A stretch of 64,000 bases of DNA from Sipunculus nudus (taxonomy: Eukaryota > Annelida > Sipuncula > Golfingiida > Sipunculidae). Of this stretch, positions 13,301 to 27,000 are shown in pieces (within the stretch, counting starts at the first letter, position 1; each line of letters begins with the position of its first letter). The DNA lies in assembly GCA_026874595.1 (NCBI GenBank), contig CM049310.1, positions 38,271,558-38,335,557 on the forward strand. The letters are read 5' to 3'. The notes under the pieces were generated by a model. That model ran no database searches and was not told where the DNA came from. It worked only from the letters and a program-made list of their open reading frames with translations. Both the position numbers and the translations under genes were made by a program.

Positions 13301-14979
13301 AAAATAAAATGGTGAAACTTGATCAGGGTAGGATATCATTTGTACAAGTTCCAGGATAGGTTTATCACAGTTAGAGGCTATAGTAATTTTAGTACCTCTT
13401 ACAGATATATATCATAGACCTAATTCAGTCAGATTTGGTAGGAAAAAGTCCAATTCTCTATGATTGGTCTGTATGGTAGGAAGGATGATATTAAGAGCTG
13501 CCATTTTCAACATGCCCTTGAGACAAGCGAAAGGTCATGTCTCAATAAAGAAGGCTTAATATCCGGGAACGGAAGCACCTGCCCTGGAGGTGATGTAATA
13601 CCTGCCTAAACGCTCTGCTGCTGATTATTACAGCTCCAGTGTTATTGATGATCTGTCTGTATCGATTCCTCAGCCAGCTCAACACAAATCAATTTATTTT
13701 TAATTAGCCCTACAACCACTGGTGGGCCATAAAAACCCCTTCCTTCCTGGACCAAAAAAAAAAAAAAACAGTAAAATGTTAAGCCAGCTGACATTGTTTA
13801 GATATGTGGCATACCAGAATTAATAAAATAATGAATATTCATCTCAAAAGAAAATGAAAGAAAAATCCATCAGAGTGGTTTTCACTTGATTCAGGCTGAT
13901 TAGAAGTCAAACAGTTAACTCTGTCATTAATTAATAACTGGATGAAAATAATCTTATGATTGTCTTATATTAAATATATTTTGTCTTGTATTCACACCAG
14001 GTATGGATATGTATTGCCATTTCGTTTTTCTAGTTTAAACTTAGGTTTCTTAATTTAAAGCCAACCTGTTTGTGATTGCTCATGTCCTTCCATTTACTTC
14101 AAAGACATTCTTATTTTTATCAAGGCTTGCAGCTAGGCCTGGTCCCTGTGAAAGCATCATGTCCAGAGAAAGATTTAGTTTTATGGTTATTTGTGACATT
14201 AGATTTTGAGCCGAAGATCAAACTAACTCAAAACAAGGAATTTTACATTAATGACAAGAAAATATCTCTGAATGGCTTTTTCCTTGTCCTGTAAATAGAA
14301 AACCTGAAAAAACAGCAAGCTAAATATATTATTATTCTCATCTAATGGTTAACTTTCATTATTCTTCAATACAGGCAGTGCTGCCTTCAACAGTATTATT
14401 TACATATATTTTATTTAAAAATAAGTTAATATATGAATAAGGACAATTTACAAGAATGCTTTTGCTTATCATCAATAATTTTTTGTATGACTCAGTTCTT
14501 GGCTTGCCAAAAAATTATGATGCCAAACCAAAGAGGGAATTTTTACAGGAAAGTATTGATGTCAAATACCTGTTAAATTAAGGGTGCTCCCCCTAATAAT
14601 CTAACCACAGTGATGTTATTTACGTAGAAACCGGATCCCTGGATATGGGGACAGACCACATTGTTTTCATTACCACAGACAATGCTGTGTTATATCCCAT
14701 ATTAGTCTGTTGCTATGAGTAAGTTGTTGCTACGGTGACATGTGAGCTGCTGGTTGCCTGGGCCATGTGATTTCTAGTGACTACCAAAAGGGACCAGACG
14801 TGAAATCTTAAATCACTTGAGGATCATTAGCTGTACCTAGTCACAGGAGGCTACCGGATATAACAGTATCTATATGCTACACAAACATGCAGTCTGCCTT
14901 TATATGATTTGTATCGTAGGAAAAGATTGTCAAAACACTTTACAGGACCAGGGTTGAAAGTTACAATAACTGAGCCAAA
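10346..14979. other. Ras-GAP intron between exons A and B
   Basis: No convincing exon. GAT-rich stretch at 10975-11005. The last 400 bp before exon B are less AT-rich and include an X-box, consistent with a promoter. Confidence 0.6.
14726..14739 (-). promoter_or_regulatory. RFX X-box upstream of Ras-GAP exon B
   Basis: Minus sense GTCACCGTAGCAAC fits GTNRCC-N2-RGYAAC exactly, 240 bp before the exon B ATG, where a second promoter is expected. Confidence 0.45.
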
Positions 14980-15065
14980 ATGATAGAGGATTTGTTGAAA
15001 GAGTGCCCGCTGAATATGGTGGTGCCATGGGTGAAATTTTACGATTTTGCAGAATCATCAACAAG
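14980..15065 (+). CDS. SYNGAP1/DAB2IP/RASAL2-like: Alternative first coding exon B of the Ras-GAP gene
   Basis: ATG at 14980 with an in-frame TGA nine bases upstream (14971-14973), so this can only be an initiating exon. It encodes 28 residues including [10 protein letters not shown] and ends on AG before gtaaga, the same phase as exon A. The peptide resembles the first PH strand of long RASAL2-type isoforms (SWVRVYD, from memory). Implies a second promoter; a consensus RFX X-box lies at 14726-14739, about 240 bp upstream. Confidence 0.72.
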
Positions 15066-18000
15066 GTAAGAGGGACAGGCAGTCATAATATAGACATCCA
15101 GAGTTATATTAGAATATGTTTATTTATTAGCATAGTAACACTTTGAGAATCTTGCTGTTCAAGTCATGTTTGCTCAATCCTTGAATAGTCTTACTTTAGT
15201 TGTATAATGAATCTATATTTAGGCAAGTTTAAGTATCTAGATGAAAAATAGTTGGGGAAAAAAGAGTTCATATAATATTCAAAGTATCAAACTTATCAAG
15301 ACATTATTATAAATGTAAAATTAATTAGCATAGATGTGCACTGTATCAGAAGCTTTTTGTAAAGGCAAGGATTGCTTAATCCTTGAATACAGATAGGCTT
15401 ACTTTTATTGTATACTCAATCTATATCTAGGCAAGATGAAAAAGGGTTAAATTAGGCCAAACAAAATTAAAGGTATGGTTCTCAGGCACCGCCCGCGTCA
15501 ATTTTAACCCCCCCGCATCAAACATTTTTATTTTGATTTTTATCTTTCAAGAAGATAAAATGAGACAATTTTGATACGATTGCCTTTGTTTTGTAGTGCT
15601 TTTAACTGTTTAGCAAAAAAAGCCTGTTATTCACATGCTTTTCCCTGATCATATGTTATTTTTTCAAAACATACAAAAAAGGTCAAAAATAAAATACCGC
15701 CCGCCCGCAGTGATTTATGAAAAAAAGTGCCTGAGAACCACACCCTTTTATTTTTTTGGCCTTAGAATATTTTCATTTATTAGCATAGTTTTACTGTATC
15801 AGAAGCATGTTGTTCAGGTCAGGGTAGCTCAATCCTTGAATAGGTTTATGTTAATTCTATCATTTATATACGCATAAATTATGTTTAGGTGTGTATATTT
15901 CTAATTAAAAAAAGACAACCAATCAATAAAACATGTTTATGCAGGAAATCTGATTTACAGCTGTCTAGAAAGTAAACATTAAATGTGATGTACATTCACT
16001 AGGATGGGTCTTACAAACCTGTATACTTACAACAACATACAATTGATTTAATTGAATGATAACAAAGAGGCAGGGCTCACCTAACAATCGTAAACATAAG
16101 ATTTTTGGTGGCAAAATCAGGGTGTTATCAGATAAATACTAGTATTTTAAGGAAACCATGAGTCAATATTGGCACAGGAAATCACATTTTAAATAGGAAC
16201 TATTAAGGAAAGTAATTTTTTCAAGGAGAATCTTTGATTAGGATGCATTAACTGGAAGCAGTTACTTATCGAGAGAGCATGTCTCCATGCCAGTCCAACC
16301 CTTGACTCCCCATAACTAATGTATCTGTGTCATGTGTGTGTGTGTATATATATATAAAAATATATATTGAATGTAAATAACATACTGCATGTAAGAAGAT
16401 TGTATTGAAGAAAGCCCTCAATAACATGCACCAATGTATTGAATCATTGGTAACTAGTTGGAAAACAAAATAAATAACATGGACTGTGTTGATAATTAAG
16501 CACCACATCATATACAGGAGACCTGTGGTTGATATGACAATAAATACCCACACGTTTCTGTATCATTACAGGGCTCTGATTCAAGCACGCATGAGGACGT
16601 CACGATCACACGAGTCGCTGCTGGTTACAGCCTCCAGTATGCACTCGATTGACCTCTCCGGACCAGACGTGGAGATTAAGCCCCTCCACAGCAGCATTCT
16701 GGGACAAGAGCACTGTTTCCAGGTCTCGACCAGCCACGGAAGTAAATTCTACTCTTGTCGCTCAGCGCAAGAAAGAGAAAAATGGATTCAGAGGTACTGC
16801 TAATATTTAACTAATATTGTTCATCTGCTCATCAGTGTTATATGTACTTAGGTCTTATAACAATGTACAGATAAGTTTAAATATTATAAAACTGTCATAA
16901 TACATTAAAATAATATTTACCCAAGTATTATTATAATGTATTGATAAATTTGAATATATAAGTATAATATATATGCCTTAACTGTTTATCAACTCATCAA
17001 TGTATAACATGCCCAAGTTTGTATTTTAATAATAAAAATAATAATAATAATAATTCTGAAAGTTAGAATATGATAAAATAATAATAATATAATATCTAAT
17101 TATAATAAAACATGAAAAAATCAGATATGTGCTATAGCTTTATTAAATTAATATTGTCCATCAAGCATGTACACAAAACATCTTAAGCATGAAGGTTTTG
17201 TCTTTAAATACAATCAAGAATTGAAAAACAGTTATGAAGGATTTACTGTAAAAAATGTTATAATAAAACAAGATATCATCATGCATGGCAGCAATACAGA
17301 CAACATAACCTATAAAAAAACATGAAATTAATTCTGTTAGTGAAAATATGTGCATATCAGATATAAGGTGAATTTTTGGTACAGCCAGGTTACTGATATT
17401 TGTGTGGGTGCCACATACAAATCAATTGAAAGTTCACACACCCTCACACACATGAACCTGAATGTCCACACTTTATTTTAAGTTAAAGATACAGACACAT
17501 GGTGAATGTTATTGCTGTAAATGCAACGTGATCTGTACTATTTTTTTTACCAGACAATGATCATGATAGAAAGGTCAAGGCCATCTTCTGGCACCCAGGG
17601 GGAGTATTGGAAATAGTAAACTTAAGTAAATAAAGCACTCTTTATAAGAGGGGATCATCAGCCGTGGTGCTACGGGTTATCAGAATCAGGGTCTGCTATG
17701 CCAGCTGTTATTGTCTGCCCCGCTGCAAGTCAGGTTGATTATGTGTTTAAAATAATGTTTATTCTAACCATGGGCATTAAATAGTGGCTTCATTGGTAAA
17801 GTACAAAACACTGACAGATCCAGGGTGTGGGGCGGTATGTGTTTGCTTCAGGGAAGTGGAGGAGGGGGTGGGGGGGGGGGGGGGGGAGCTGTTTTATGCA
17901 TGGGATCCAGAAACAAATCTGATATGTTGGTCTGACTTCCTGTACTTCCTTGTACTGTTTTTAAGCAGTAGCAGTTTTGTAGTTTGCGTATTCTCAAAAT

Positions 18001-21000
18001 AAATATCTACTGAAAATCATGAATTTTACCTTGGGTGTTTCCTTGTGATATCCAGCCACCATAGAAGCATCCCCACGAGTAGTGTATTTAGTCTGAACAT
18101 ACATGCAGTAAAATAGTACAAGAGCCATAATATAAACATTTCCTTTAGCCAAGAAAACTTCCCTGTTCATTAAGGAATTAACAATGTCACTGGCCAGTTC
18201 ACATTGCTTCTGCTATGTACTCTCCTCCACCGCACCATTCTTAAATTGCCTTACAAGTAAAGTAAAGATCCTTTACTGTCAGGGCACTAATTTCACTATT
18301 TTATCATAAAATTTTTTTATTAAAGTTTACGGAAGACAGTGAAACCAAACCAGGAGCAGAGTCGAAGAACCGATATCTCACTTCAGCTGTGGATCCTGGA
18401 GGGGAAGAATGTCATGCCCAAAAAGAGGTGAAGACAGTTATATATACTTAACCACGCAAACGAGATGCAGCAAAAATAAAATGCTTAATTGTAAAATGGG
18501 TTAGGTCAGTATGTGTTAACAATAGTACATTGGTATTCTTAAATTAAATTTAGACTCTGCATAAACAATAAATATAAATTTTACAGAGGGATGTTTAATA
18601 AATTCATAGAAACATGGATCTTTAAAGAAAAAAGACATAAAAAAGCTCATACTTCTATCAGAGGTCAGCACCAGTGGCTGTTTTTGTCAGAGAAAATAGA
18701 TGCATAAACAGATCAGGATTCTTGATCAAGTGAAAATCCCAACATTCTGGTCATTCACTGGTGTCATCTGTTGCCCGTTTCAGGTACTACTGTGATTTGG
18801 CACTGGATAAAACCTTGTATGCAAGAACCTCATCCAAAGTGAAGGGAGACATGCTGTTCTGGGGTGAACAGTTTGAATTCAAGTAAGTGGTATCAGTTTG
18901 TTTTTCATAAATGGACACTTGACCAATTTTAGTGGGTCCCTTATTGTATCCACAGTAAGTATATAACACATAATTTGTTAAATTTTATGTACAAAACTTT
19001 TCAGTTACCGGAGAAAAGTAATATTTTTGTACAATTGATTTTGTGAATAAGAAGTAAAGACATCCCTGATTATGTTAAATCTAAATCATATTATGTATAA
19101 TTATATATATGGCAAAAACTTTTGTGCATTTAATTTTTTCTGTTGATTATACTGTATCATAATTGTTCACTTAATTTTACTAAAAAATTCAGCTTTCATT
19201 ATAAATATGTAATTTGACAGCTAAATCAAGGAAATTGTGGTCTAGAAAGAAGGTGCTCAGAGATTTTTTACAAAAAGGATAATATGTCTGAACATTTTTG
19301 CAGCAATCTCCCTGAAATTGATGTAGTGAGTATCAATTTGTTGAGAGAAGTAGAAAAGAAGAAAAAGAAAGACAAAAATGCTTTAGTTGGTGAGTAATGT
19401 TTTCTTATGTAAATATTCCAAGTTTCACTTTCAAATTCATTTGATGTAAAATTCCATGTAAATTAATTTGGACTCATTTGTTGAATTTTTTTCTTACTTA
19501 TTAAGACTAGTAATACTGATGATATGTTTTAAATTTTATTTCCTTTTAAATTTTTATGACTTAAGCTGTATATATTGTATTTTATATGGCTAATTTCCAG
19601 TGCAGTGTTGTTCAAAAGACAAAGATAATATTAACTTGTACAGGCAGGTGAAAGATTTTCAGAAATTATAGTTGAAGGTTTACACACGGTTTTCTGTAAA
19701 TAATGATATTTATTAGTATATCACCAAACTTTTTATAAATGAAAACAGATTTAATAAATTAAATATTGACTTCAATGGTCCCCACACTGGAAGTTAATTT
19801 GATGGTCATATTTTCACAAGAATCTTTAAAAGACCCTTATTGTATGCTGATGTTCTACATTGTGCTGTGGTTTCTAAGATCAATCATGCACATGATCTGT
19901 CTTACGTTGAGTTATTAATTTTTTTTATTTTATAGGTTACATTCACATTCCATGCAAGGATATATCAGGGCGCCAGTTGATAGAGAAATGGTACACTGCC
20001 AGCTCAGCCACTGTTGGGCGAGCGGGCAAAGACATCCGCAGTGACCTGCCATTATTGAGGGTGAAAGCTCGTTACCAGACCATTAGCATCCTCCCTATGG
20101 ATAATTACCGGGAGTTTAGTCAGGTGAGAGCCCCCCCCCCCCCCCTCCAAAAAAAAAAATCAAGGTTTCGACAAAAATGATGATTGTCCTTCCTCCTCTG
20201 AGTCTTTATGCCCTGCTTTATTTTTATGTTTATTATGAACAGAATTTGAATATTCCTTCGGAAAATTTCTAATACATTTATATGCTGTTACTGTTTTAGT
20301 GATCATTTTCTTTATTTAGAGGATTTATTAACTGTTTATCCTATTATTATCAAATTATGGTATGACTTGATTTAACTTTTTATATTGAAATTTATATAAT
20401 AGATAGTACATTTTACCATTAGGGATATAGCTTTGGATTTAGTGATTAGTTGCATCAATGCGTCAGTCTGTCTGTCCATCTGTAAATATTTTATATACAA
20501 GATATCATGTATTAGATATCTCAAACACATGATTATCCACTATCGTGCTTCCAACCTTATGAGTAGCATCCTACCATCCATCCTGTGAGTCGTCTCATCT
20601 TGACAGGTTCAGGTCAGACTTGTTGTCAAGTAGATATTTTTTTTAGTCCAGATTTGTAGCCATGTTGTAGTCTTTATGCAAAATAATATTGTACTTGTTT
20701 TTGCTAAAACCATATATTCAAGGGTCATGGAGTGGAGTGTATTATGTACATTATTGTATCAACAGTATCTGCTTGAGGAATACACATGTCTGGTGGACGC
20801 CCTGGAACCACTGATCAGTGTCAAGGCCAAAGAAGACATCGCATCTTGTCTCGTTGCAATAATGCAGAAGATGGGGCGTGCCAAAGACTTCCTCCATGAC
20901 ATTGTAATGGCTGAAGTCAGCAAGTTAGGTAAGCTTCAAATGAAAACTAAAAGTGTGTGTGTGTGTGTGTATGAAGAAGTATACATGCATATCGTGCAGA

Positions 21001-24000
21001 ATCTATTGGAAATTAAAACTGATTACTACTGAATATATAATGTAATAAAAAATATAGTATGATAAGAACAGATTTTAAATATTCTTATTGTAACATCACA
21101 AGTAGTCTTCAAATTTTATTAAGGAATTAAAGAATTCTGCATCCTGAGAAAAATTAACGTTGATGTAAAATGTACCCTCCTGTGAAGAAAACAAGGTTAA
21201 ATGTAGTTGTATTTGACTACTTACCACAATTTGATATCAATAAAAGCTTTCACTATCTTAACCAAGCATAAATCTGACAGCACGCACATAGCATTAATGT
21301 TAGCAATAATATAATTCAAATTGAGCTTCCAGAAAGTCAGATTTTCTTAGTGTTAGGTTTTTGTTCTGTTTATATTTCTTCATTTTTAATTTTGATGTTT
21401 TTCAGATAATGAGCATTTGACCTTCAGAGGGAACAGCATAGCAACCAAAGCAATGGAAGCCTACATGAAGTTAGTTGGACACAAAGTAAGACATCATGCT
21501 TTTTATTCAAACAAAAATAAGAAACAACTACCTAAGTTAATTGTTATTGTGCTCATTATACATATTGCATCATTCATGGTAAATATTTAAATGATTGGTC
21601 CTAGGTACAATTATAATGAAATTCAAGAGATTATACCTGGTTGTTATGTTTATTTATTTCTTGTTCACTCTTAAGTTTATAGGTATCATTAACTTAAAAA
21701 TTTCCAAGATATCATTAGTTACATTATCATTAGTTATATCATTAGTTATTATTATAAACATGTTATCAGCTCATCCAAACTAGTAAAATTCATAATATTA
21801 TCATTCATTTACAGTACATGCAAGACACCCTGGGGGACTGCATCAGTTCAATTCTGGATTCCCAGGAAGACTTTGAAGTTGATCCAGCAAAAATCCAGAA
21901 CCTTGCCCTGCTCAAGAGGCAGCAGGAAACTCTAGTCATGTACAGTCAGATGGTCTGGTGCAAGATCATCAATTCTCACGCCTACTTTCCTATGTAAGTT
22001 CTAGTCAGATGACTGTCATGTTCTAGTCAGATGACTCTCATGTCGGACACATTTTAGTGAGATGTATTACCATACTGGTCAGATAATTCAAGAATAATTC
22101 CAGTGATGGGCAGTCACTTTCCAGAAATTCCAGAAAAGTCTCTTGCTAGTCTGCTTAGTCACATGCTAGTCCAGCAAGTCATATACTGGTTTAAAAAGTC
22201 TGTGATAGATAGTTCATATTCTAATTCAGATTCTAATCTAGTCTTGTTGACAGTCACACTGAATATTCTGTTATAGAGATATCTGTGAATTTGCTAATCT
22301 GACTAATGCTGACTCTTCTGTTACAGAGAAATTCACGAATTATTTGCTGGTCTGACTAATGCTGACTATTATGTTACAGAGAAATCCGTGAAGTGTTTGC
22401 TAGTCTGAAGGAGGGTCTGGTACAGCAGCAGAGAGGTGACCTGAGTGAGAACCTCATCAGCTCCTGTATCTTCCTCCGCTTCTTGTGTCCTGCCATCCTC
22501 TCTCCTAGTCTCTTCAATCTCATCCAAGGTCAGTCTCAGCAGAGTGAGAGTGTACAGTTATACTCTGCTGTAATTCAGTTACTGCATTTGTATATTAATT
22601 TTTTATCTAGAAAACAGTGCAATGTAGGTTTTGTGAATGTCAGTAGGAAGACTTTATTTGTAAAAAAAAAATACCTATGCAGAATATTTGTACTTTTATA
22701 ATTTTATGCTGAGATTTTATTTATAAAATTTAATGCTGCATCTGTACTAAACCTGCCTGGTGGATTTGATTCTCTTATCACTTCTGTAATACTTTATGTT
22801 ATACTCTATAATTTATTTTATACAGAATATTAAATTTTTAATAGTTTTCGCTTCATGATGATGATGTGCATAATTGTGAACTTTAACTGGGCAACTAGAT
22901 CAAAATGGGACAGATCCAACTTACAACCATCATGTAGTTCAAAGATGATCAGTCTATGGCAATTATAGTATACTAATATAATCATTGTTTTCCACAGAGT
23001 ATCCAGATGAGAAAGGTGCTAGAAACCTGACCCTCGTCACCAAAACCATCCAAACTCTTGCCAACTTCAGCAAGTAAGTTATATAAAGAGAAAACGTAAT
23101 TTAAATCGGTAATATGGCTCCAAAGGGGTATCAGCCTCCCTTTTTTTATCCATCTTTCACTTACTTCAGCAACAAGTATTTTTGCAGGCTCATTTACACA
23201 ATGTGCAAGTGTAGTGCCATCTTGTCAGGCATGAAAGCTATATCCATCCAATGAGCCCTGCCCTATCTCAGATTGTACCTGAGCCAGGCAGCAGCTGGTT
23301 TAAACACAATGGATAGCTATCAGATATTTCAAAAGGGTCTGCCTGTACCTTTCACACACGTCCTGTCCTCAAATAACATATCCACCCATTTTACTGAAAA
23401 GGTTAGGGCCAGCCAGATATCTTCCCAGTTACTTAAAGAATCTGGGTAAAAGTCTGGCATGGGCTGACATGTGCCACTGTTATATTCTAACCACAACTCC
23501 TAGTGCCTCAGCCCAGTGGTAATACAAGCTAACCACTTATCCAACAGCACTGGTTTGCTGCCTAGAATCCGCTGTATCAGCATCATAGAGACTGCATTGT
23601 ACACTTCTGCATGGACAGGGCTGTTACAGCAAACTCCTGGTTAGGAATTTAATGGGTGTGTGGATTTAAAATTTGTGAGACTTATTTATTTTGTCTTTAT
23701 AAGACATATCTGGGTTGTTTCTTGTGGGAAATGACATTAACCTTATTTCCTAATCATATGGCTGTATTAGAACTCATAAAATATCAAACCTACGATTTTG
23801 TTTAGAAATGTTGTCTGTAAACCGCCGCCGCCGCGTAGGTGTCCGGAGAACTCCTCCGTAACCGCTGGGCAGAATTTTACGAAACCCGGGATTATGTTCG
23901 GGTCACATGTGAACTGCTGCGCCCACATTTTGTTTTGACCTCTGACCTTTCCTCTGCGCTCTGCGTCCATTTGTGCGTCTGTTTCCGCACATAAACCCAC

Positions 24001-27000
24001 ATATCTCGGGAACGGTTTGACGGATCAGAAAAATTTTTTTGCACAAATGTAGCCCTTGGAGAGCTTTATAACATACACAAAAAATGGTGGCACCACCTGC
24101 AACCATGTTTGCACAGTGTCCATCTGTTCGTCTGCCTTGGGTTAAAATCACTCATATCTCTGCAGTGATTTGACTAATTCACCTGAAATTCGGCATGCGT
24201 ATACATCCTGGATAGCTTTTCTGATTTTATGACAGGTGGCACCACCTACATTCACGTTTACGCTGCAGACATCCAAGCTCATATCTCGGGAACCGTTTGA
24301 CCGATTGGGCCAAAATTTTGCATGTGTATAGATCTCACATAGCTCTTTATCATACGCAAAACTGGTGGGGCCACCTGCAGCCATTTTTGCATAGCTCCCG
24401 TCTGTTTGTCTGCCATGGGATAAAATCACTCATATCTCGGCAGTGGTTTGACATATCTGCCTAAAATTTTGCAGGTTTATACATCCCCGACAGCTCTCTT
24501 GATTTTATGACAGGTGGCGCCACCTGCATTCTAGTTTATGCAGCAGACATCCAAGCTCATATCTTGGGAACCGTTTGACCGATTGGGCCAAAGTTTTGCA
24601 TGTGTATAGTTCTCACATAGCTCTTTATCATACGCAAAACTGGTGGCGCCACCTTCAACCATTTTTGCTCAGCGTTCATCTGTTTGTCTACCACGGGCTA
24701 AAATCACTCATATACATGTAGTGGTTTGACTTATCTGCCTCAAATTTTGCATATGTATACAACTTGGATGGCTTTCTGGATTTTGTGGTAGGTGGCGCAA
24801 CCTACATACACCATTTGGCTGCAGACATCCATGCTAATATGCAACACTTCACTCTATTTCCCCTTGCCACTCAATCCATGCCTCATTTCACCCGTTCCAC
24901 TCTGATTTAGGCGGATACAGGTAGTCGCTTGTCGACTACCCGTGTTCTAGTTGATTTATAATAGCAGAAATGATACTATTGTTAGTTCTGTATAGCATGA
25001 AACCATCTGTACTGGATATAGTTGTTTTTCACTTTTCATACACCATGTCACATGATGATGATTTGTACACCCTCACAGGACAAGCAGTAAGATTTGTGAT
25101 ATGATTTTGAGACTTCTATTATAATTCAACATAAATATTACTTTTATCAGATTTGGTGGCAAAGAAGAGTTTATGAAGTTCATGAATGACTTTGTTGACC
25201 AAGAATGGGGCAGTATGAAAACTTTCCTGAGACAAATAACGGTAAGGTCACCCTCCCTGTATTTATGTTTCTTTCTGTCTAACCTTATTTATTCCTTTCT
25301 CCTCTCTCTCTCTCTCTCTTGCCATTTTCAAGGCAAGTATAATCCTAAGCTTTTTCTGTCTCTAAATTCTAAACATAAGAATCATAACAATAATTGTAGA
25401 TTTCTAGTAATTTTGAAAAAAAAAATTACCAAATTTAAAATAACAGTGAAATGAGTAAAATAAGATCTTATTTTAATTCCAGTATCTAAACAAATCCAAA
25501 TTCAGAACTTTTAGATAATCTGTGAGCTTATGCAATGGTGTAGCGTTGGCCATCATCTGTACATTAACCCATACTATCTCAAAATGATGTGCTAGCAGCA
25601 CCAAATTTTATTTTTAAAAATTAATAATCTAAAAAAACTCTATCAGATTTTGCTTATTTTTTTGTTATCCCTATATTTTTTATAGGGAAAAAGCTAACTG
25701 TCCATGAAAATTGTTCAATATTTATATATACGTATATATGTAGAAATAATCTGTGAAACAATCTCTCTCAGGTTTGTTTGAATGGTTTCAGTTCAGTTTA
25801 TTTTGGCTGAGAGACAGGAAGCTGAACTTGGTCATTTTGCCAAAACAGGATACTTAAATTACAATATCAGAAATGGCTGGAGCTATCATCACCAAATTTT
25901 ATGCAAATATTGGTCACATGACACATATTTTAAATTGAGATATTAGTGGCGCCACCTGCATTGACCTTTTTTGCACAGAGGTCATGGTTCTTTTGGACAT
26001 TAACCCATAAAAGCAGAAGCTAGCATCCCCAAATTTTATGCAAAAATCTGTCACATATCAAATTTTGAGGTATTGAGCTGTCTTTGTTGCAGTGTATATC
26101 CCTGTTTAATTCTTATGAGAGATTTGACATATCAGCTAGAAATTGGGCATATTTATACATCTCAGATAGCTTTGTCATATACAAGACTTGTGGTGCCACC
26201 AAAAATTGTTTTGGGTTTCATACATTTGTGCATATAGCTCAAGAGAGTTTAGAAGTATCTGCTTGAAATTTTAAATGTCCATACATTTTCAATGACTTTC
26301 TCATACACAAGACTGGTGGCAGCACCTATAATAATTTTTAGGTTGAGTACCTCCATGCCAGTATTTCAGGTGTGACTTTTGTATAATTGGTCCTTGAACT
26401 TCAGTTTAAAATGTTCATTATTTGCATTGTATATGTACATGTCACACATGTAATTGAAAATTAATCAAGCATTTACGTCAAGCATGTTATCATGGAAGCA
26501 TTATACCTGATGTATATTCCATTGCACAGGTTTGCATTAGGCCTGAAGGCCTTGTTTTATGTATTTTGGTAGGTTATTAAACCTAGAGCATAATAACTAA
26601 ATTATTTAAATTACATTCTGAGAATATTTTTCATCCTAGAATTTCATCTCAGTTCCTTTGAATTTTGAAGAATGTTTTTTATTGCAGTCTCTGGAGTATG
26701 TGACAAATGCCAGCAGATTTGATGGCTACATAGATCTCGGAAAAGAACTGTCTCTGTTACATAATCTCTTGGCGGAATGTCTCGTTGGTCTCAACCAGGT
26801 AACTCATTTATTTAATTTAAAATGAATTTATTTTAAATGGATAATTAAAAAAAGCTGAGGCGCTCTACATAGCTCAGATGGTGGCATTCTATAGTGGAGG
26901 AAACTAGAGAACCCAGAGAAAACTGCTGACCTTGGACGGGCCACTACAAACCTATCTCATAGCTACACTGGGTTTCAAACCATGGTCACAAGCAGAGAAA

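Noticed and set aside
14945-15065. Exon B as an internal exon after exon A
   Set aside because: Entering from exon A hits TGA at 14971-14973 before the ATG; only initiation inside exon B is possible.
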